From Klebsiella grimontii (GTDB taxonomy: Bacteria > Pseudomonadota > Gammaproteobacteria > Enterobacterales > Enterobacteriaceae), in contig NZ_FZTC01000019.1 in the NCBI RefSeq assembly GCF_900200035.1, positions 248,001 to 312,000 on the forward strand: 64,000 nt of DNA, given 5' to 3'. Shown here in pieces: positions 7,623 through 16,141 of this stretch. Below the pieces are notes generated by a model. That model was not told where the DNA came from. It searched no databases and saw nothing but the letters and a program-made list of their open reading frames with translations. Each line of letters opens with the position of its first letter. Position 1 is the first letter of the stretch. Both the position numbers and the translations under genes were made by a program.

Positions 7623-9320
7623 TTAAATTGAAGTGCGACGATAACTGCGATATTCCGGCTGCCAGAAGTTATCGGCAATCGCCTGCAGCAGCGCTTCAGC
7701 TGAGGTTTTCACCGCCACGCCTTGTTCCTGCGCCACCTTACCGACCGCGAAGGCAATCGCCCGCGAGACGGTCTGGATATCCTTCAGCTCAGGCAGGACC
7801 GGGCCTTCACCGTTATTCACCAGCGGCGAGTGTTTCGCCAGGGTTTCGCTGGCGGCCATCAGCATCTCATCGGTCACGCGCGACGCGCCCGAAGCGATCA
7901 CGCCGAGGCCAATTCCCGGGAAGATATAGGAGTTATTGCACTGGGCGATAACGTACTGTTTGCCTTTGAGCGTGACCGGGGCGAACGGGCTGCCGGTAGC
8001 AACCAGCGCCGCGCCGTCGGTCCAGCTGAGGATATTTTGCGGCGTGGCTTCCACCCGGGAGGTCGGGTTGGACAGCGGCATGACGATTGGCCGCGGGCAG
8101 TGCTTATGCATCTCGCGGATAATCTCTTCGGTGAACAGACCCGGCTGGCCGGAAACGCCGATCAGGATGTCCGGTTTGACGTTGCGTACCACGTCAAGCA
8201 GCGACAGCACATCATTCGTGGTGTCCCACGCTTGCAGATGCTCACGCTTTTGCACCAGTTTGCTCTGGAACGGCAGCAGGTTCGGCATGGCGTCGGTCAG
8301 CAGGCCGAAACGGTCAACCATAAACACGCGCTTGCGGGCTTCCTCTTCGCTTAACCCTTCGCGCTGGATCTGGGCGACGATCTGCTCGGCGATACCGCAG
8401 CCCGCGGAGCCGGCGCCGAGGAAGACAATTTTCTGCTCGCTCAGCTGGCTGCCCGCGCCGCGGCTGGCGGCGATCAGCGTACCGACGGTGACCGAAGCGG
8501 TGCCCTGGATATCATCGTTAAAAGAGCATACCTCGTGGCGATAGCGGTTGAGCAGCGGCATGGCGTTTTTCTGCGCGAAGTCTTCGAACTGCAGCAGCAC
8601 GTCCGGCCAGCGGGCTTTAATCGCCTGGATAACATCGTCGACAAACTGATAGTACTCGTCGTCGGTAATACGCGGGTGACGCCAGCCCATATACAGCGGA
8701 TCGTCCAGCAGCTGCTGGTTGTTGGTACCGACGTCCAGCACTACCGGCAGCGTGTAGGCCGGGCTGATACCGCCGCAGGTGGTATACAGCGACAGTTTAC
8801 CGATCGGAATGCCCATCCCGCCGATACCCTGGTCACCGAGGCCGAGAATACGTTCGCCGTCGGTCATCACGATCACCTTGACGTTGTGGTTCGGCACGTT
8901 TTGCAGAATATCGTCGAGGTTATTGCGGTTCTGATAAGAGATAAACACGCCGCGGGCGCGACGATAGATCTCAGAAAAGCGTTCACAGGCGGCGCCGACG
9001 GTCGGGGTATAGATAACCGGCATCATCTCTTCGAGATGGTTGCCGACCAGACGGTAGAACAGCGTTTCGTTAGTATCCTGGATGTTGCGCAGATAAATGT
9101 GTTTGTCGATCTCGGTTTTAAATCCCTGGTACTGGATCCACGCGCGTTCGGCCTGCTCTTCAATGGTTTCGACCACTTCCGGCAGCAGACCCAGCAGGTT
9201 GAAGCTGCTGCGCTCTTCCATGCTGAAGGCGCTACCTTTGTTGAGCAGCGGAAATTCAAGCAGCACGGGGCCGGCGTAAGGGATGTAAAGAGAGCGGTTT
9301 TTCTTATGGGTGAATTGCAT
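7623..9320 (-). CDS. maeA: NAD-dependent malic enzyme MaeA (SfcA)
   Basis: 565 aa, identical in length to E. coli MaeA and very close in sequence. It oxidatively decarboxylates malate to pyruvate with NAD+ and a divalent metal, feeding gluconeogenic or C4 growth. Visible are the malic-enzyme segment [10 protein letters not shown], the FNDDIQGTA metal/substrate motif, the dinucleotide motif [13 protein letters not shown], and the conserved C-terminal YRRTSI. The start [17 protein letters not shown] differs from E. coli only in the first residues and has AAGGAG upstream. It follows sra in the order seen in E. coli (sra, maeA, adhP). Cytosolic. Confidence 0.97.
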   Translation of the reverse strand: MQFTHKKNRSLYIPYAGPVLLEFPLLNKGSAFSMEERSSFNLLGLLPEVVETIEEQAERAWIQYQGFKTEIDKHIYLRNIQDTNETLFYRLVGNHLEEMMPVIYTPTVGAACERFSEIYRRARGVFISYQNRNNLDDILQNVPNHNVKVIVMTDGERILGLGDQGIGGMGIPIGKLSLYTTCGGISPAYTLPVVLDVGTNNQQLLDDPLYMGWRHPRITDDEYYQFVDDVIQAIKARWPDVLLQFEDFAQKNAMPLLNRYRHEVCSFNDDIQGTASVTVGTLIAASRGAGSQLSEQKIVFLGAGSAGCGIAEQIVAQIQREGLSEEEARKRVFMVDRFGLLTDAMPNLLPFQSKLVQKREHLQAWDTTNDVLSLLDVVRNVKPDILIGVSGQPGLFTEEIIREMHKHCPRPIVMPLSNPTSRVEATPQNILSWTDGAALVATGSPFAPVTLKGKQYVIAQCNNSYIFPGIGLGVIASGASRVTDEMLMAASETLAKHSPLVNNGEGPVLPELKDIQTVSRAIAFAVGKVAQEQGVAVKTSAEALLQAIADNFWQPEYRSYRRTSI

Positions 9321-9448
9321 CGCACTAACTCCTTGATAATCGCTTCAGCCCGGGCGCGGCGACAGGCGGGGGGCTGGCAGGGAATGGCAGCGTGCAGAGT
9401 ATAAGGCAGATGGCATCAAAGGAGAGTAAACAAGAGGACGATAGCGTT

Positions 9449-9484
9449 AAAAAAACACCATCCTGTGGAAAGGACGGTGTTTTT
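9449..9484 (-). terminator. Terminator downstream of sra
   Basis: On the minus strand ACACCGTCCT pairs with AGGATGGTGT (one G-U pair), followed by TTTTTTT. It lies between the sra stop codon and the maeA promoter region. Confidence 0.75.
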
Positions 9485-9504
9485 ATCATCATTCAGCTGA
9501 AAAG

Positions 9505-9645
9505 TTAGCCACCGCGGCGTTTGCGGCCGGTGGCGCGAACATGGTTAACCGTGGTTTCCGCATCGCCCTCCAGCAGCACTTTTTTCTGCTGAGAAAGCTT
9601 GTAGTTCAGACCGAGAAGATGACGTGCCTGTTGGTTCGATTTCAT
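9505..9645 (-). CDS. sra: Stationary-phase ribosome-associated protein Sra (S22)
   Basis: 46 aa, very basic, beginning [20 protein letters not shown] and ending TGRKRRGG; E. coli Sra (RpsV, 45 aa) has the same start and TGRKR tail. It binds 30S subunits in stationary phase. The start has a good AAGGAG eight bases upstream. Position directly before maeA matches E. coli. Likely stationary-phase regulated by family knowledge; no sigma-S box was confirmed here. Confidence 0.93.
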   Translation of the reverse strand: MKSNQQARHLLGLNYKLSQQKKVLLEGDAETTVNHVRATGRKRRGG

Positions 9646-9822
9646 TCTTACTCCTTTATCCTGTGTCGGTTTCAAGGACAAGCCCGACGGGTGTCGGACG
9701 AAATTTAACCCTTAAGTACGCCGCTCATTTTTAGCGCGGCGATAATCAGCGTGGCCCATTTTGCCGGGATTAGCAACGTTGCGGCGGCAGATTAAGAACA
9801 GTCTCTTCAGCGGACCGCGGTT

Positions 9823-9861
9823 TGTCGGCCGGATAAGGCCTCAGCCGCGATCCGGCCGACA
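9823..9861. repeat. REP-like palindrome
   Basis: Perfect 11-bp inverted repeat TGTCGGCCGGA / TCCGGCCGACA around AAGGC...GCCGCG, the form of an enterobacterial REP unit (GCCGGATAAGGC core). It lies just beyond the stop codon of the metallo-beta-lactamase-like gene and may protect or end that transcript. Confidence 0.65.
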
Positions 9862-9881
9862 TACCCGCGCGATAGCCGGAA

Positions 9882-10739
9882 TTACCACTTCATTTCGCCG
9901 GTATTCACCCTGGCGCTTAGATCCAGCGAACTCTCTTCCGCCAGTCCCGGCCAGCGCTGTTTCATCGCCTTGATCACGCCGGCGGAATCTTTGTGCGCGT
10001 TGAGCGCCTGCTCGAATTGGGTCAGATAGTCGCGAGTAAAGGTAATTGCGCGGTCGCCTGCGGGCGGCGTACCCAGGTAATGGCCGGGGATCACCTGCTG
10101 CGGATGCAGCGCGGCCATCTCATCGAGCGTATTGATCCACTGCTGGCGGCTTTCGACGCTCTGGGTGTCCGCGGTCCAGACGTGCATCCCCCACGCCACG
10201 CCGGTGCCGCCAAGAATGGCTTTATTCGCCGGGATCCATACATAGGCGGCGTAATTTTGCGGCTGGCGGATCTCCACTTTTTCGCCGTCGATGGAGAAGG
10301 TATTGGTCGTCAGCGCTTGCGGGACGTAAACCTGCTTCGGCGCGCCGTCCTTCATCTGCGGGCCCCAGTAGGCCAGTTTGGCCTCCTTGGTGGCGTTAAT
10401 ATGTTTAACCACTTCCGCGGTCGCCACCACTTTGGCGTCCGGGAAGGCCTTCACCAGCGGCTCGAGGCCGAAGTAGAAATCCGGATCGCCGGAAGTGATC
10501 ACGATGCGGGTCAGTTTTTTACCGCTTTTCTGAATCATTTCAACCAGCTTCTCGCCATCTTTAACGCTGAACTGGGCATCGAAAAGCACCGCTTCATGCG
10601 GGCCGGAGGCGAGGGTGGAGTTCACTGCGAAAATGGCGTTTTCCTGCGGGTTGTAGGTTTGCAGCGTTAAAGGGGCGGCCAGAACGGAAGTACTGAACAG
10701 CGCGGTCGCGATAGCCAGGGCAGATAATTTCATATTCAT
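9882..10739 (-). CDS. Exported metallo-beta-lactamase-fold protein lacking the HxHxDH motif
   Basis: 285 aa with a signal peptide (cleavage near VLA-AP at about residue 21). Overall it is an MBL-fold hydrolase of the secreted COG0491 type. The segment that normally carries THxHxDHxxG reads ITSGDPDFYFG, so the three His ligands are gone; one late His survives in IPGHYLGT and Asp/Tyr replace others. Metal binding and catalysis are therefore doubtful, or use altered ligands. It is divergent from a LysR gene with a 108-base shared promoter region, a layout suggesting control by that regulator. Periplasmic by inference. Confidence 0.75.
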   Translation of the reverse strand: MNMKLSALAIATALFSTSVLAAPLTLQTYNPQENAIFAVNSTLASGPHEAVLFDAQFSVKDGEKLVEMIQKSGKKLTRIVITSGDPDFYFGLEPLVKAFPDAKVVATAEVVKHINATKEAKLAYWGPQMKDGAPKQVYVPQALTTNTFSIDGEKVEIRQPQNYAAYVWIPANKAILGGTGVAWGMHVWTADTQSVESRQQWINTLDEMAALHPQQVIPGHYLGTPPAGDRAITFTRDYLTQFEQALNAHKDSAGVIKAMKQRWPGLAEESSLDLSARVNTGEMKW

Positions 10740-10847
10740 TTTCTCTTGGTCAGGTGAATGAGCGCTATTTTACGGATTTCCTGATTTGCGAAAATTCCTG
10801 AAAAAAGAGATGCTGAGTTTCATAAAACGTGCAGATGGAAATCAGTT

Positions 10848-11750
10848 ATGGATCGGGTAATCGCCGCGCAGGTGTATATGCGCATTTGTGAACTGGGGAG
10901 TTTAAGCGCCGCCGCGCGCGCGCTGGGGATGTCGCGCCCGATGGTCAGCCGCTATCTGGAGCAGATGGAGCAGTGGGCCGGTACTCGACTGGTCCACCGT
11001 TCCACCCGCAAACTGACCTTAACGGCCGCCGGTGAAAAGGTGCTGCAAAAAACGCGCACCCTGACGCAGCTCTCGGATGAGATCGCCGGGCAAAGCGAGC
11101 GCGCGATCCCCAGCGGGACCCTGCGCGTCGCCTGCGCGCACTTCACCGCCATGCAGCTTATTTCTCCGCTGTTACCCGATTTTCTCGCCCGCTATCCGCA
11201 GCTGCGCCTGGAGCTGGATATCAATAATCACCCGGTGAGCCTGATTAGCGAGCGTATCGACGTGGCGATACGGATCACCGATAACCCGGAACCGGGGGCT
11301 ATCGCCCGCCGCCTTGGCGTATGCCGTTCGGTGCTCTGCGCTTCGCCGCGCTGGCTGCAGCAGAACGGCCCTCTGCAATCGCCAGAAGATCTCGCCCGCC
11401 ACAACTGTCTGCACTACAGCCATTTTGCCAGCCAGACGTGGCAGTTTAGCGACCCCGACGGCGAAAGCGTAGCGGTGGCGGTTTCCGGCAACCTTAGCGC
11501 CGGGATCTCTTCGCTGCTAATGGAGGCGGCGGTCGCCGGCTGCGGCATCGCGATGCTGCCGGAGCTGGAGGCGCAGCGGGCGCTTAACGGCGGGGCGCTG
11601 AAACAGGTGTTGCCGGCCTGGCGGCCAAAACCGTTAAGCGTGTATGGGATTTACCTCTCCAGGGACTACCAGCCGAGCGCGCTGCCGCTGTTTCTTGGCG
11701 AGATTCAGCAGCTACTGGCGCAAACTCACGATATAAAAGGAAACCTTTGA
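10848..11750 (+). CDS. LysR-family transcriptional regulator
   Basis: 300 aa. An N-terminal winged helix (residues about 1-60, with LGSLSAAARALGMSRPMVSRYLEQME) is followed by a LysR substrate-binding domain (about 90-290). The ATG at 10848 gives the usual family length. It is divergent from the MBL-fold gene and its stop codon shares a base with the start of the downstream GNAT gene, so those two form an operon. Target is probably the divergent promoter; effector unknown. Confidence 0.88.
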   Translation: MDRVIAAQVYMRICELGSLSAAARALGMSRPMVSRYLEQMEQWAGTRLVHRSTRKLTLTAAGEKVLQKTRTLTQLSDEIAGQSERAIPSGTLRVACAHFTAMQLISPLLPDFLARYPQLRLELDINNHPVSLISERIDVAIRITDNPEPGAIARRLGVCRSVLCASPRWLQQNGPLQSPEDLARHNCLHYSHFASQTWQFSDPDGESVAVAVSGNLSAGISSLLMEAAVAGCGIAMLPELEAQRALNGGALKQVLPAWRPKPLSVYGIYLSRDYQPSALPLFLGEIQQLLAQTHDIKGNL

Positions 11751-12229
11751 TGATAGTGCTTCGCCCCATGCGTAATGAAGAGTATCCCGCTTATCTCGAC
11801 TATTTTATCCCCGACTACGCGGCGGAAATCTCGGCCAATTATGCGCTTTCGCCGGCGGCCGCTTTAGCCCAGGCGCAGCGCGAAATCGCCGCGGATCTGC
11901 CTGACGGCGTCAATACCCGCGGCCAGGTTTTATGCTGCTTATTCGATGACAGTGACGGAGCAGAAAAGCGGGTCGGCTATCTCTGGTACAAACCGGATGA
12001 AGAAATGCGCTCCGCCTTTATCTGCGATTTTTATATTTATCCGGCATTGCAGGGGCAAGGGTTGGGTAAACAAGCAATAGCGGCTTTTGAGCATGCGCTG
12101 AAAAGCCAGGGCATCAGCCAAGTTAAGCTGCGCGTCGCCGGGGATAACCCGCGCGCGCGCCATCTCTACGACGCCGCGGGTTTCCGCGTTACCGGCGTTA
12201 ATATGAGTAAAAATATCCCGACGGATTGA
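11750..12229 (+). CDS. GNAT-family N-acetyltransferase
   Basis: 159 aa from the ATG at 11750 (a TTG at 11747 is also open, but AAAGGAAA spaces well to the ATG). GNAT fold with the acetyl-CoA loop LQGQGLGKQAIAAFE and a conserved ending NPRARHLYDAAGFRVTGVNMSK, which is typical of YncA/RimI-like enzymes with the ending of the YjaB type. It overlaps the LysR stop by one base, indicating coupling. Substrate not evident. Confidence 0.85.
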   Translation: MIVLRPMRNEEYPAYLDYFIPDYAAEISANYALSPAAALAQAQREIAADLPDGVNTRGQVLCCLFDDSDGAEKRVGYLWYKPDEEMRSAFICDFYIYPALQGQGLGKQAIAAFEHALKSQGISQVKLRVAGDNPRARHLYDAAGFRVTGVNMSKNIPTD

Positions 12230-12270
12230 TCTGAAAAACGCCGCGCGCCGCCCAAATGCGTAAGGGGGTT

Positions 12271-12280
12271 CTATACTTAA
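12271..12280 (+). promoter_or_regulatory. Candidate sigma-S type -10 element of osmC
   Basis: CTATACTTAA, an extended sigma-S-like -10 element, lies 29 bases before the osmC start. The same motif type drives osmC in E. coli. Confidence 0.55.
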
Positions 12281-12308
12281 CCCTTTAATGTCAAAAAGGA
12301 GCGATATT

Positions 12309-12740
12309 ATGGCAATCCATAAGAAAGGTCAGGCGCATTGGGAAGGGGATCTGAAAAGCGGTAAAGGAACCGTCTCTACCGAGAGCGGCGCGCTGAACCA
12401 GCAGCCTTATGGTTTTAACACCCGTTTCGAAGGCGTGAAGGGGACCAACCCGGAAGAGCTGATCGGGGCCGCCCATGCCGCCTGTTTCTCCATGGCGCTA
12501 TCGCTGATGCTGAGCGAAGAGGGCTACACCGCCACCTCCATTGATACCGTGGCGGTGGTGACGCTGGATAAATCCGGCGGCGGCTTTGCCATCACCCAAA
12601 TCGCGCTGCAGAGCAAAATCGTGCTGCCAGGCATCGAAGCCGATGCGTTTGACGGGATCATTCAAAAGACCAAAGCCGGTTGCCCGGTGTCGCAGGTCCT
12701 GAACGCGGAGATAAGCCTCGACTACCAGCTTAATCCTTAA
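12309..12740 (+). CDS. osmC: Osmotically inducible peroxiredoxin OsmC
   Basis: 143 aa from the ATG at 12309, with AAGGAG upstream; the in-frame extension to 12288 is not needed and E. coli OsmC has the same 143-residue length. It reduces organic hydroperoxides through two cysteines, visible in AAHAACFSMALS and KAGCPVSQVL. N-terminus MAIHKKGQAHWEGD and the GTVSTESG, NQQPYGFNTRFEG blocks match E. coli closely. Cytosolic. The sigma-S-like promoter upstream agrees with stationary-phase and osmotic induction known in E. coli. Confidence 0.96.
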   Translation: MAIHKKGQAHWEGDLKSGKGTVSTESGALNQQPYGFNTRFEGVKGTNPEELIGAAHAACFSMALSLMLSEEGYTATSIDTVAVVTLDKSGGGFAITQIALQSKIVLPGIEADAFDGIIQKTKAGCPVSQVLNAEISLDYQLNP

Positions 12741-12748
12741 TCTCACTG

Positions 12749-12769
12749 GCGCCCGCCGTCGGCGGGCGC
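12749..12769 (+). terminator. Hairpin after osmC
   Basis: Perfect 9-bp GC-only stem GCGCCCGCC / GGCGGGCGC with a 3-nt loop, nine bases after the osmC stop; it lacks a U-run. Confidence 0.6.
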
Positions 12770-12855
12770 TCCTGCCTTGAAAGCCATCGTTGGCAAATGC
12801 CCCCGGCGTGAATTAATGCTATCTTTGCCGCTCACGGAAAAGAGCAGGTAGGGTA

Positions 12856-13725
12856 ATGATCGGCATACGTAAAACCATTGAGGCTCAGGTTCTGGGCTTA
12901 ACCGGGATAGCGCTAAAAGAGATCGATTTTGAGCATCCCAAAGGGGAACCGGGGCTATTTGGCCCGCAATCGGCGATCTGGCAGGTTCACGGCGATTTTA
13001 CCTCCATGCTCTGCGGCGGCGTCAGCGCGCTGCTGTTACAGATGCTGCATCCTCTGGCGTTGGCGGGGGTCTGGGATCACTCAAACTTCCGTGAGGATAT
13101 CTTCGGCCGCCTGCGCCGCACCAGCCAGTTTATTTCCGCCACCACCTTTGGTACCACCGCCGACGCCGAACGGCTGATCGCAAAAGTGCAGGGGATCCAC
13201 CTGCGGGTCAGCGGCCGGGATAAAGACGGCACGCCGTATCAGGCCAGCGATCCGCACTTGCTGACCTGGGTCCACGTCGCCGAATGCAGCAGCTTTATGG
13301 CCTCGCATCTGCGCTATAAACGTACCGTGGTGAGCCCCGCCCGCCAGGAGCAGTATTATCAGGAAGCCGCCGAAATTGCCCGCCGCCTTGGCGCTCGGGA
13401 TATCCCGGTGACGCCGCGGCAGGTTGCCGACTATCTGCAGGATATGCGCCCGGCGCTGCGCTGCGATGAGCGAACGCAGGAAGTGGCCGACGTACTGCTG
13501 TCGACCCGCCTGCCCGGTCGCCTGAGCCAGCCGGTTGGGCGAATGATGATGTGCGCCGGAATTGATCTGCTGCCGCCGTGGGCGCAGGAGATGCTCAATT
13601 TACCGATGAGCGCAACGCAGCGCCACAGCGCGCGGATAGCGGTGCACGGCGTCGCTCGCGTACTGCGCGCGTCGGTGCGCAACGGCGCTTATCACTGCGC
13701 CATGCGCCGGATGAATCAATTTTAA
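12856..13725 (+). CDS. MpaB/latex-clearing type oxygenase (DUF2236)
   Basis: 289 aa, no signal peptide. It matches the MpaB-type (DUF2236) family, whose founding members are haem-dependent oxygenases such as rubber oxygenase and fungal MpaB. Family hallmarks visible are the early HPLALAGV segment followed by DHSNFREDIFGRLRRT, and the later LLTWVHVAECSSF with a conserved His. The natural substrate of enterobacterial members is unknown. It stands alone between osmC and a cation transporter and is followed by a strong terminator. Confidence 0.78.
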   Translation: MIGIRKTIEAQVLGLTGIALKEIDFEHPKGEPGLFGPQSAIWQVHGDFTSMLCGGVSALLLQMLHPLALAGVWDHSNFREDIFGRLRRTSQFISATTFGTTADAERLIAKVQGIHLRVSGRDKDGTPYQASDPHLLTWVHVAECSSFMASHLRYKRTVVSPARQEQYYQEAAEIARRLGARDIPVTPRQVADYLQDMRPALRCDERTQEVADVLLSTRLPGRLSQPVGRMMMCAGIDLLPPWAQEMLNLPMSATQRHSARIAVHGVARVLRASVRNGAYHCAMRRMNQF

Positions 13726-13752
13726 TTATTCAGGCTGCATTTTACCCGGGAA

Positions 13753-13790
13753 TATAGCCATGGCTATTATTGTCATGGCTATATTTTTTA
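13753..13790 (+). terminator. Intrinsic terminator after the MpaB-type gene
   Basis: TATAGCCATG / CATGGCTATA, a perfect 10-bp stem with an 11-nt loop, followed by TTTTTTA. Confidence 0.85.
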
Positions 13791-13922
13791 AAAACAAACT
13801 ATTCTCATTTATATATTTAGCGATGGTAAAAATAATTAAATATTCTCTTAACGGCGGCGAATTATTCAGGAAAAATTAAGCCGAAGCGCGTACGTTATTT
13901 ATTTTTTTACGGAGAAGCGAAC

Positions 13923-14831
13923 ATGAGCGGGATGACTGATGAGAATCGGCGTTCTCAGGTTGCGCGTAAAACGACGCTGGTCAGCGTGGTGGTCAACCTT
14001 TTTTTATCCAGCGCTCAGGTGCTGGCGGGCGTGTTTTGCGGATCGCAAGGACTCATTGCCGATGGTATCCATTCTCTTTCCGATTTAGTCGCCGATTTTG
14101 TCGTGCTGCTGGCGAATAAAAAAAGCCGCCAGCCTTCGGATGACGATCACCCCTACGGGCACTGGCGCTATGAAAACGGCGCTTCCCTGGCGATTGGCGC
14201 GCTGCTGTTACTGGTTGGCGCGGGGATGCTGTGGTCCGCCTGCGGCAAGCTGTGGCATCCGGAGTCTATCCAGAATGTGCATATTACCGCGCTGTGGGTG
14301 GCGCTCGCCGCGCTGGTCGCCAAAGAGATTTTATTCCGTTATATGCTAAGGGCGGCTAAGCAAATCCACTCTTCAATGCTGATTGCCAACGCGTGGCACG
14401 CCCGCTCAGACGCCGCGTCTTCGGTAGTCGTTGCGGTCGGCATCATCGGTAATCTGGCCGGTTTCGCGTGGCTTGACCCGGTTGCCGCGCTGGTCGTCGG
14501 CGCGCTGGTCACCCGCATGGGCTATACCTTTTCGTCTGACGCCCTGCATGACTTAATGGATCGCTCAGTGGACCGCGATACCGAGCAGCAGATAACCGCC
14601 ACCATTCTGGCGACGCCCGGCGTTGCGGCGCTGCATGACCTCAAAACCCGCCGTGCCGGAGATTTCATTCTGGTCGATGTGCACATTGAAGTACCGGGAA
14701 ATTTATCGGTTGCGCAAGGGCACGATATTGCGCTGACGGCGCGCTCGCGAGTACTAAATAGCCATAACGTTATGCATATGATGATTCATATCGACCCTTG
14801 TCGCGCGGAAATAGCCGCAATGAATACGTAG
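13923..14831 (+). CDS. Cation diffusion facilitator family transporter
   Basis: 302 aa, start with GGAG eight bases upstream. Five to six hydrophobic helices in residues about 20-210, then a cytosolic C-terminal domain. The metal site residues are visible as DGIHSLSDLVAD in helix 2 and HARSDAASS (His-x3-Asp) in helix 5, the normal zinc/iron site of CDF proteins. The C-terminal domain ends with VHIEVPG and several histidines. It exports a divalent metal (Zn, Fe, Mn or Co) in exchange for protons; which one is not clear. It is not the housekeeping FieF by sequence. Inner membrane. Confidence 0.87.
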   Translation: MSGMTDENRRSQVARKTTLVSVVVNLFLSSAQVLAGVFCGSQGLIADGIHSLSDLVADFVVLLANKKSRQPSDDDHPYGHWRYENGASLAIGALLLLVGAGMLWSACGKLWHPESIQNVHITALWVALAALVAKEILFRYMLRAAKQIHSSMLIANAWHARSDAASSVVVAVGIIGNLAGFAWLDPVAALVVGALVTRMGYTFSSDALHDLMDRSVDRDTEQQITATILATPGVAALHDLKTRRAGDFILVDVHIEVPGNLSVAQGHDIALTARSRVLNSHNVMHMMIHIDPCRAEIAAMNT

Positions 14832-15034
14832 TTTATTCCCCAGAAACCTAAAGGATTTTATTATTCTGCGGACAATATTGCCTGGCAAATAAAAAAGGAC
14901 CATAATTCAGCGGCTATTCTTTCATCGCTGATTAATAGCAGGTTGACGCATTGTCGTGTTTTTAAACAATATAAAAAGCCAATCGGCTAATAGAAAATAT
15001 CTATTGCCCGTGCGAAATTTCAGGAAGTAATACA

Positions 15035-15952
15035 ATGATTATCCGGCCAGAACAACACTGGTTTCTTCGTCTGTTTGACTGGCACGGCTCGGTGCTGTCA
15101 AAAATCGTCTTTCGCCTGCTGCTTAATCTGCTGATGTCGATTATCGCCATCATCAGCTATCAATGGTACGAGCAACTGGGGATCCATCTTACCGTCGCGC
15201 CGTTTAGCCTGCTGGGGATTGCCATTGCCATTTTTCTCGGTTTTCGAAACAGCGCCGGGTACAACCGCTTTGTTGAAGCGCGCAATCTGTGGGGAACGGT
15301 ACTGATTGCCCAGAGAACGCTGGTGCGCCAGCTGAAGAATATCCTGCCGATGGAAAGCGTATCCCATCAGCGGCTGGTGAGCTATCTGGTCGCGTTTAGC
15401 TGGAGCCTGAAGCATCAGCTGCGCAAGACGGACCCGAGCGCCGATTTAGCGCGTTTGCTGCCGCCGTCAGACGTGGTGGACATTCTCGCCAGCTCGATGC
15501 CCACCAATCGTATTCTGCTGCTGGCGGGGGATGAGCTGGGGCGTCTTCGCGCGGAGGGGAAGCTCAGCGATATCACCTTCAGCCTGATGGACAATAAGCT
15601 TGATGAGCTCGGTCATGCGCTGGGCGGCTGCGAGCGCCTCGCCAGCACGCCGGTCCCCTTTGCCTACACGCTTATTTTGCAGCGCACGGTTTACCTGTTC
15701 TGTACGCTGCTGCCGTTTGCCCTGGTCGGCGACCTGCACTATATGACGCCGTTCGTGTCGGTCTTTATCTCCTACACCTTTCTGTCATGGGATTCGCTGG
15801 CGGAAGAGCTGGAGGATCCGTTCGGTACCGCGGCCAATGATTTGCCGCTGAACGCGATGTGCAACACCATTGAGCGCAACCTGCTGGATATGACCGGGCA
15901 GCATCCTTTGCCGGCGCAACTTGAGCCGGATCGCTACTACAATCTGACCTAA
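15035..15952 (+). CDS. yneE: Bestrophin-family ion channel (YneE/KpBest-like)
   Basis: 305 aa, nearly the same length and sequence as E. coli YneE and of the family whose Klebsiella member KpBest was crystallised as a pentameric channel. Four hydrophobic segments (about residues 20-45, 50-70, 205-230 and 235-255). The characteristic block FLSWDSLAEELEDPFG is present, followed by NDLPLNAMCNTIERNL. KpBest conducts monovalent cations whereas animal bestrophins conduct anions. Start has AGGAAG upstream. Monocistronic by layout. Inner membrane. Confidence 0.92.
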   Translation: MIIRPEQHWFLRLFDWHGSVLSKIVFRLLLNLLMSIIAIISYQWYEQLGIHLTVAPFSLLGIAIAIFLGFRNSAGYNRFVEARNLWGTVLIAQRTLVRQLKNILPMESVSHQRLVSYLVAFSWSLKHQLRKTDPSADLARLLPPSDVVDILASSMPTNRILLLAGDELGRLRAEGKLSDITFSLMDNKLDELGHALGGCERLASTPVPFAYTLILQRTVYLFCTLLPFALVGDLHYMTPFVSVFISYTFLSWDSLAEELEDPFGTAANDLPLNAMCNTIERNLLDMTGQHPLPAQLEPDRYYNLT

Positions 15953-16141
15953 TTTGTATGTTTATTATTCGTTAAATAAGTTAAATCTAACGCGTGATAG
16001 ATAACATTGATTATACAGTCTCGGTCCTGATTGTTATGCTTTCGTTAACAAAAATGCCCGTTACGCTGGCTGGTAGCGGGTGATAAGAATCACGCGGCGT
16101 TTCACCTGCTATCCGCCGCCGAAAGCGCATCAGGAGTGAAC

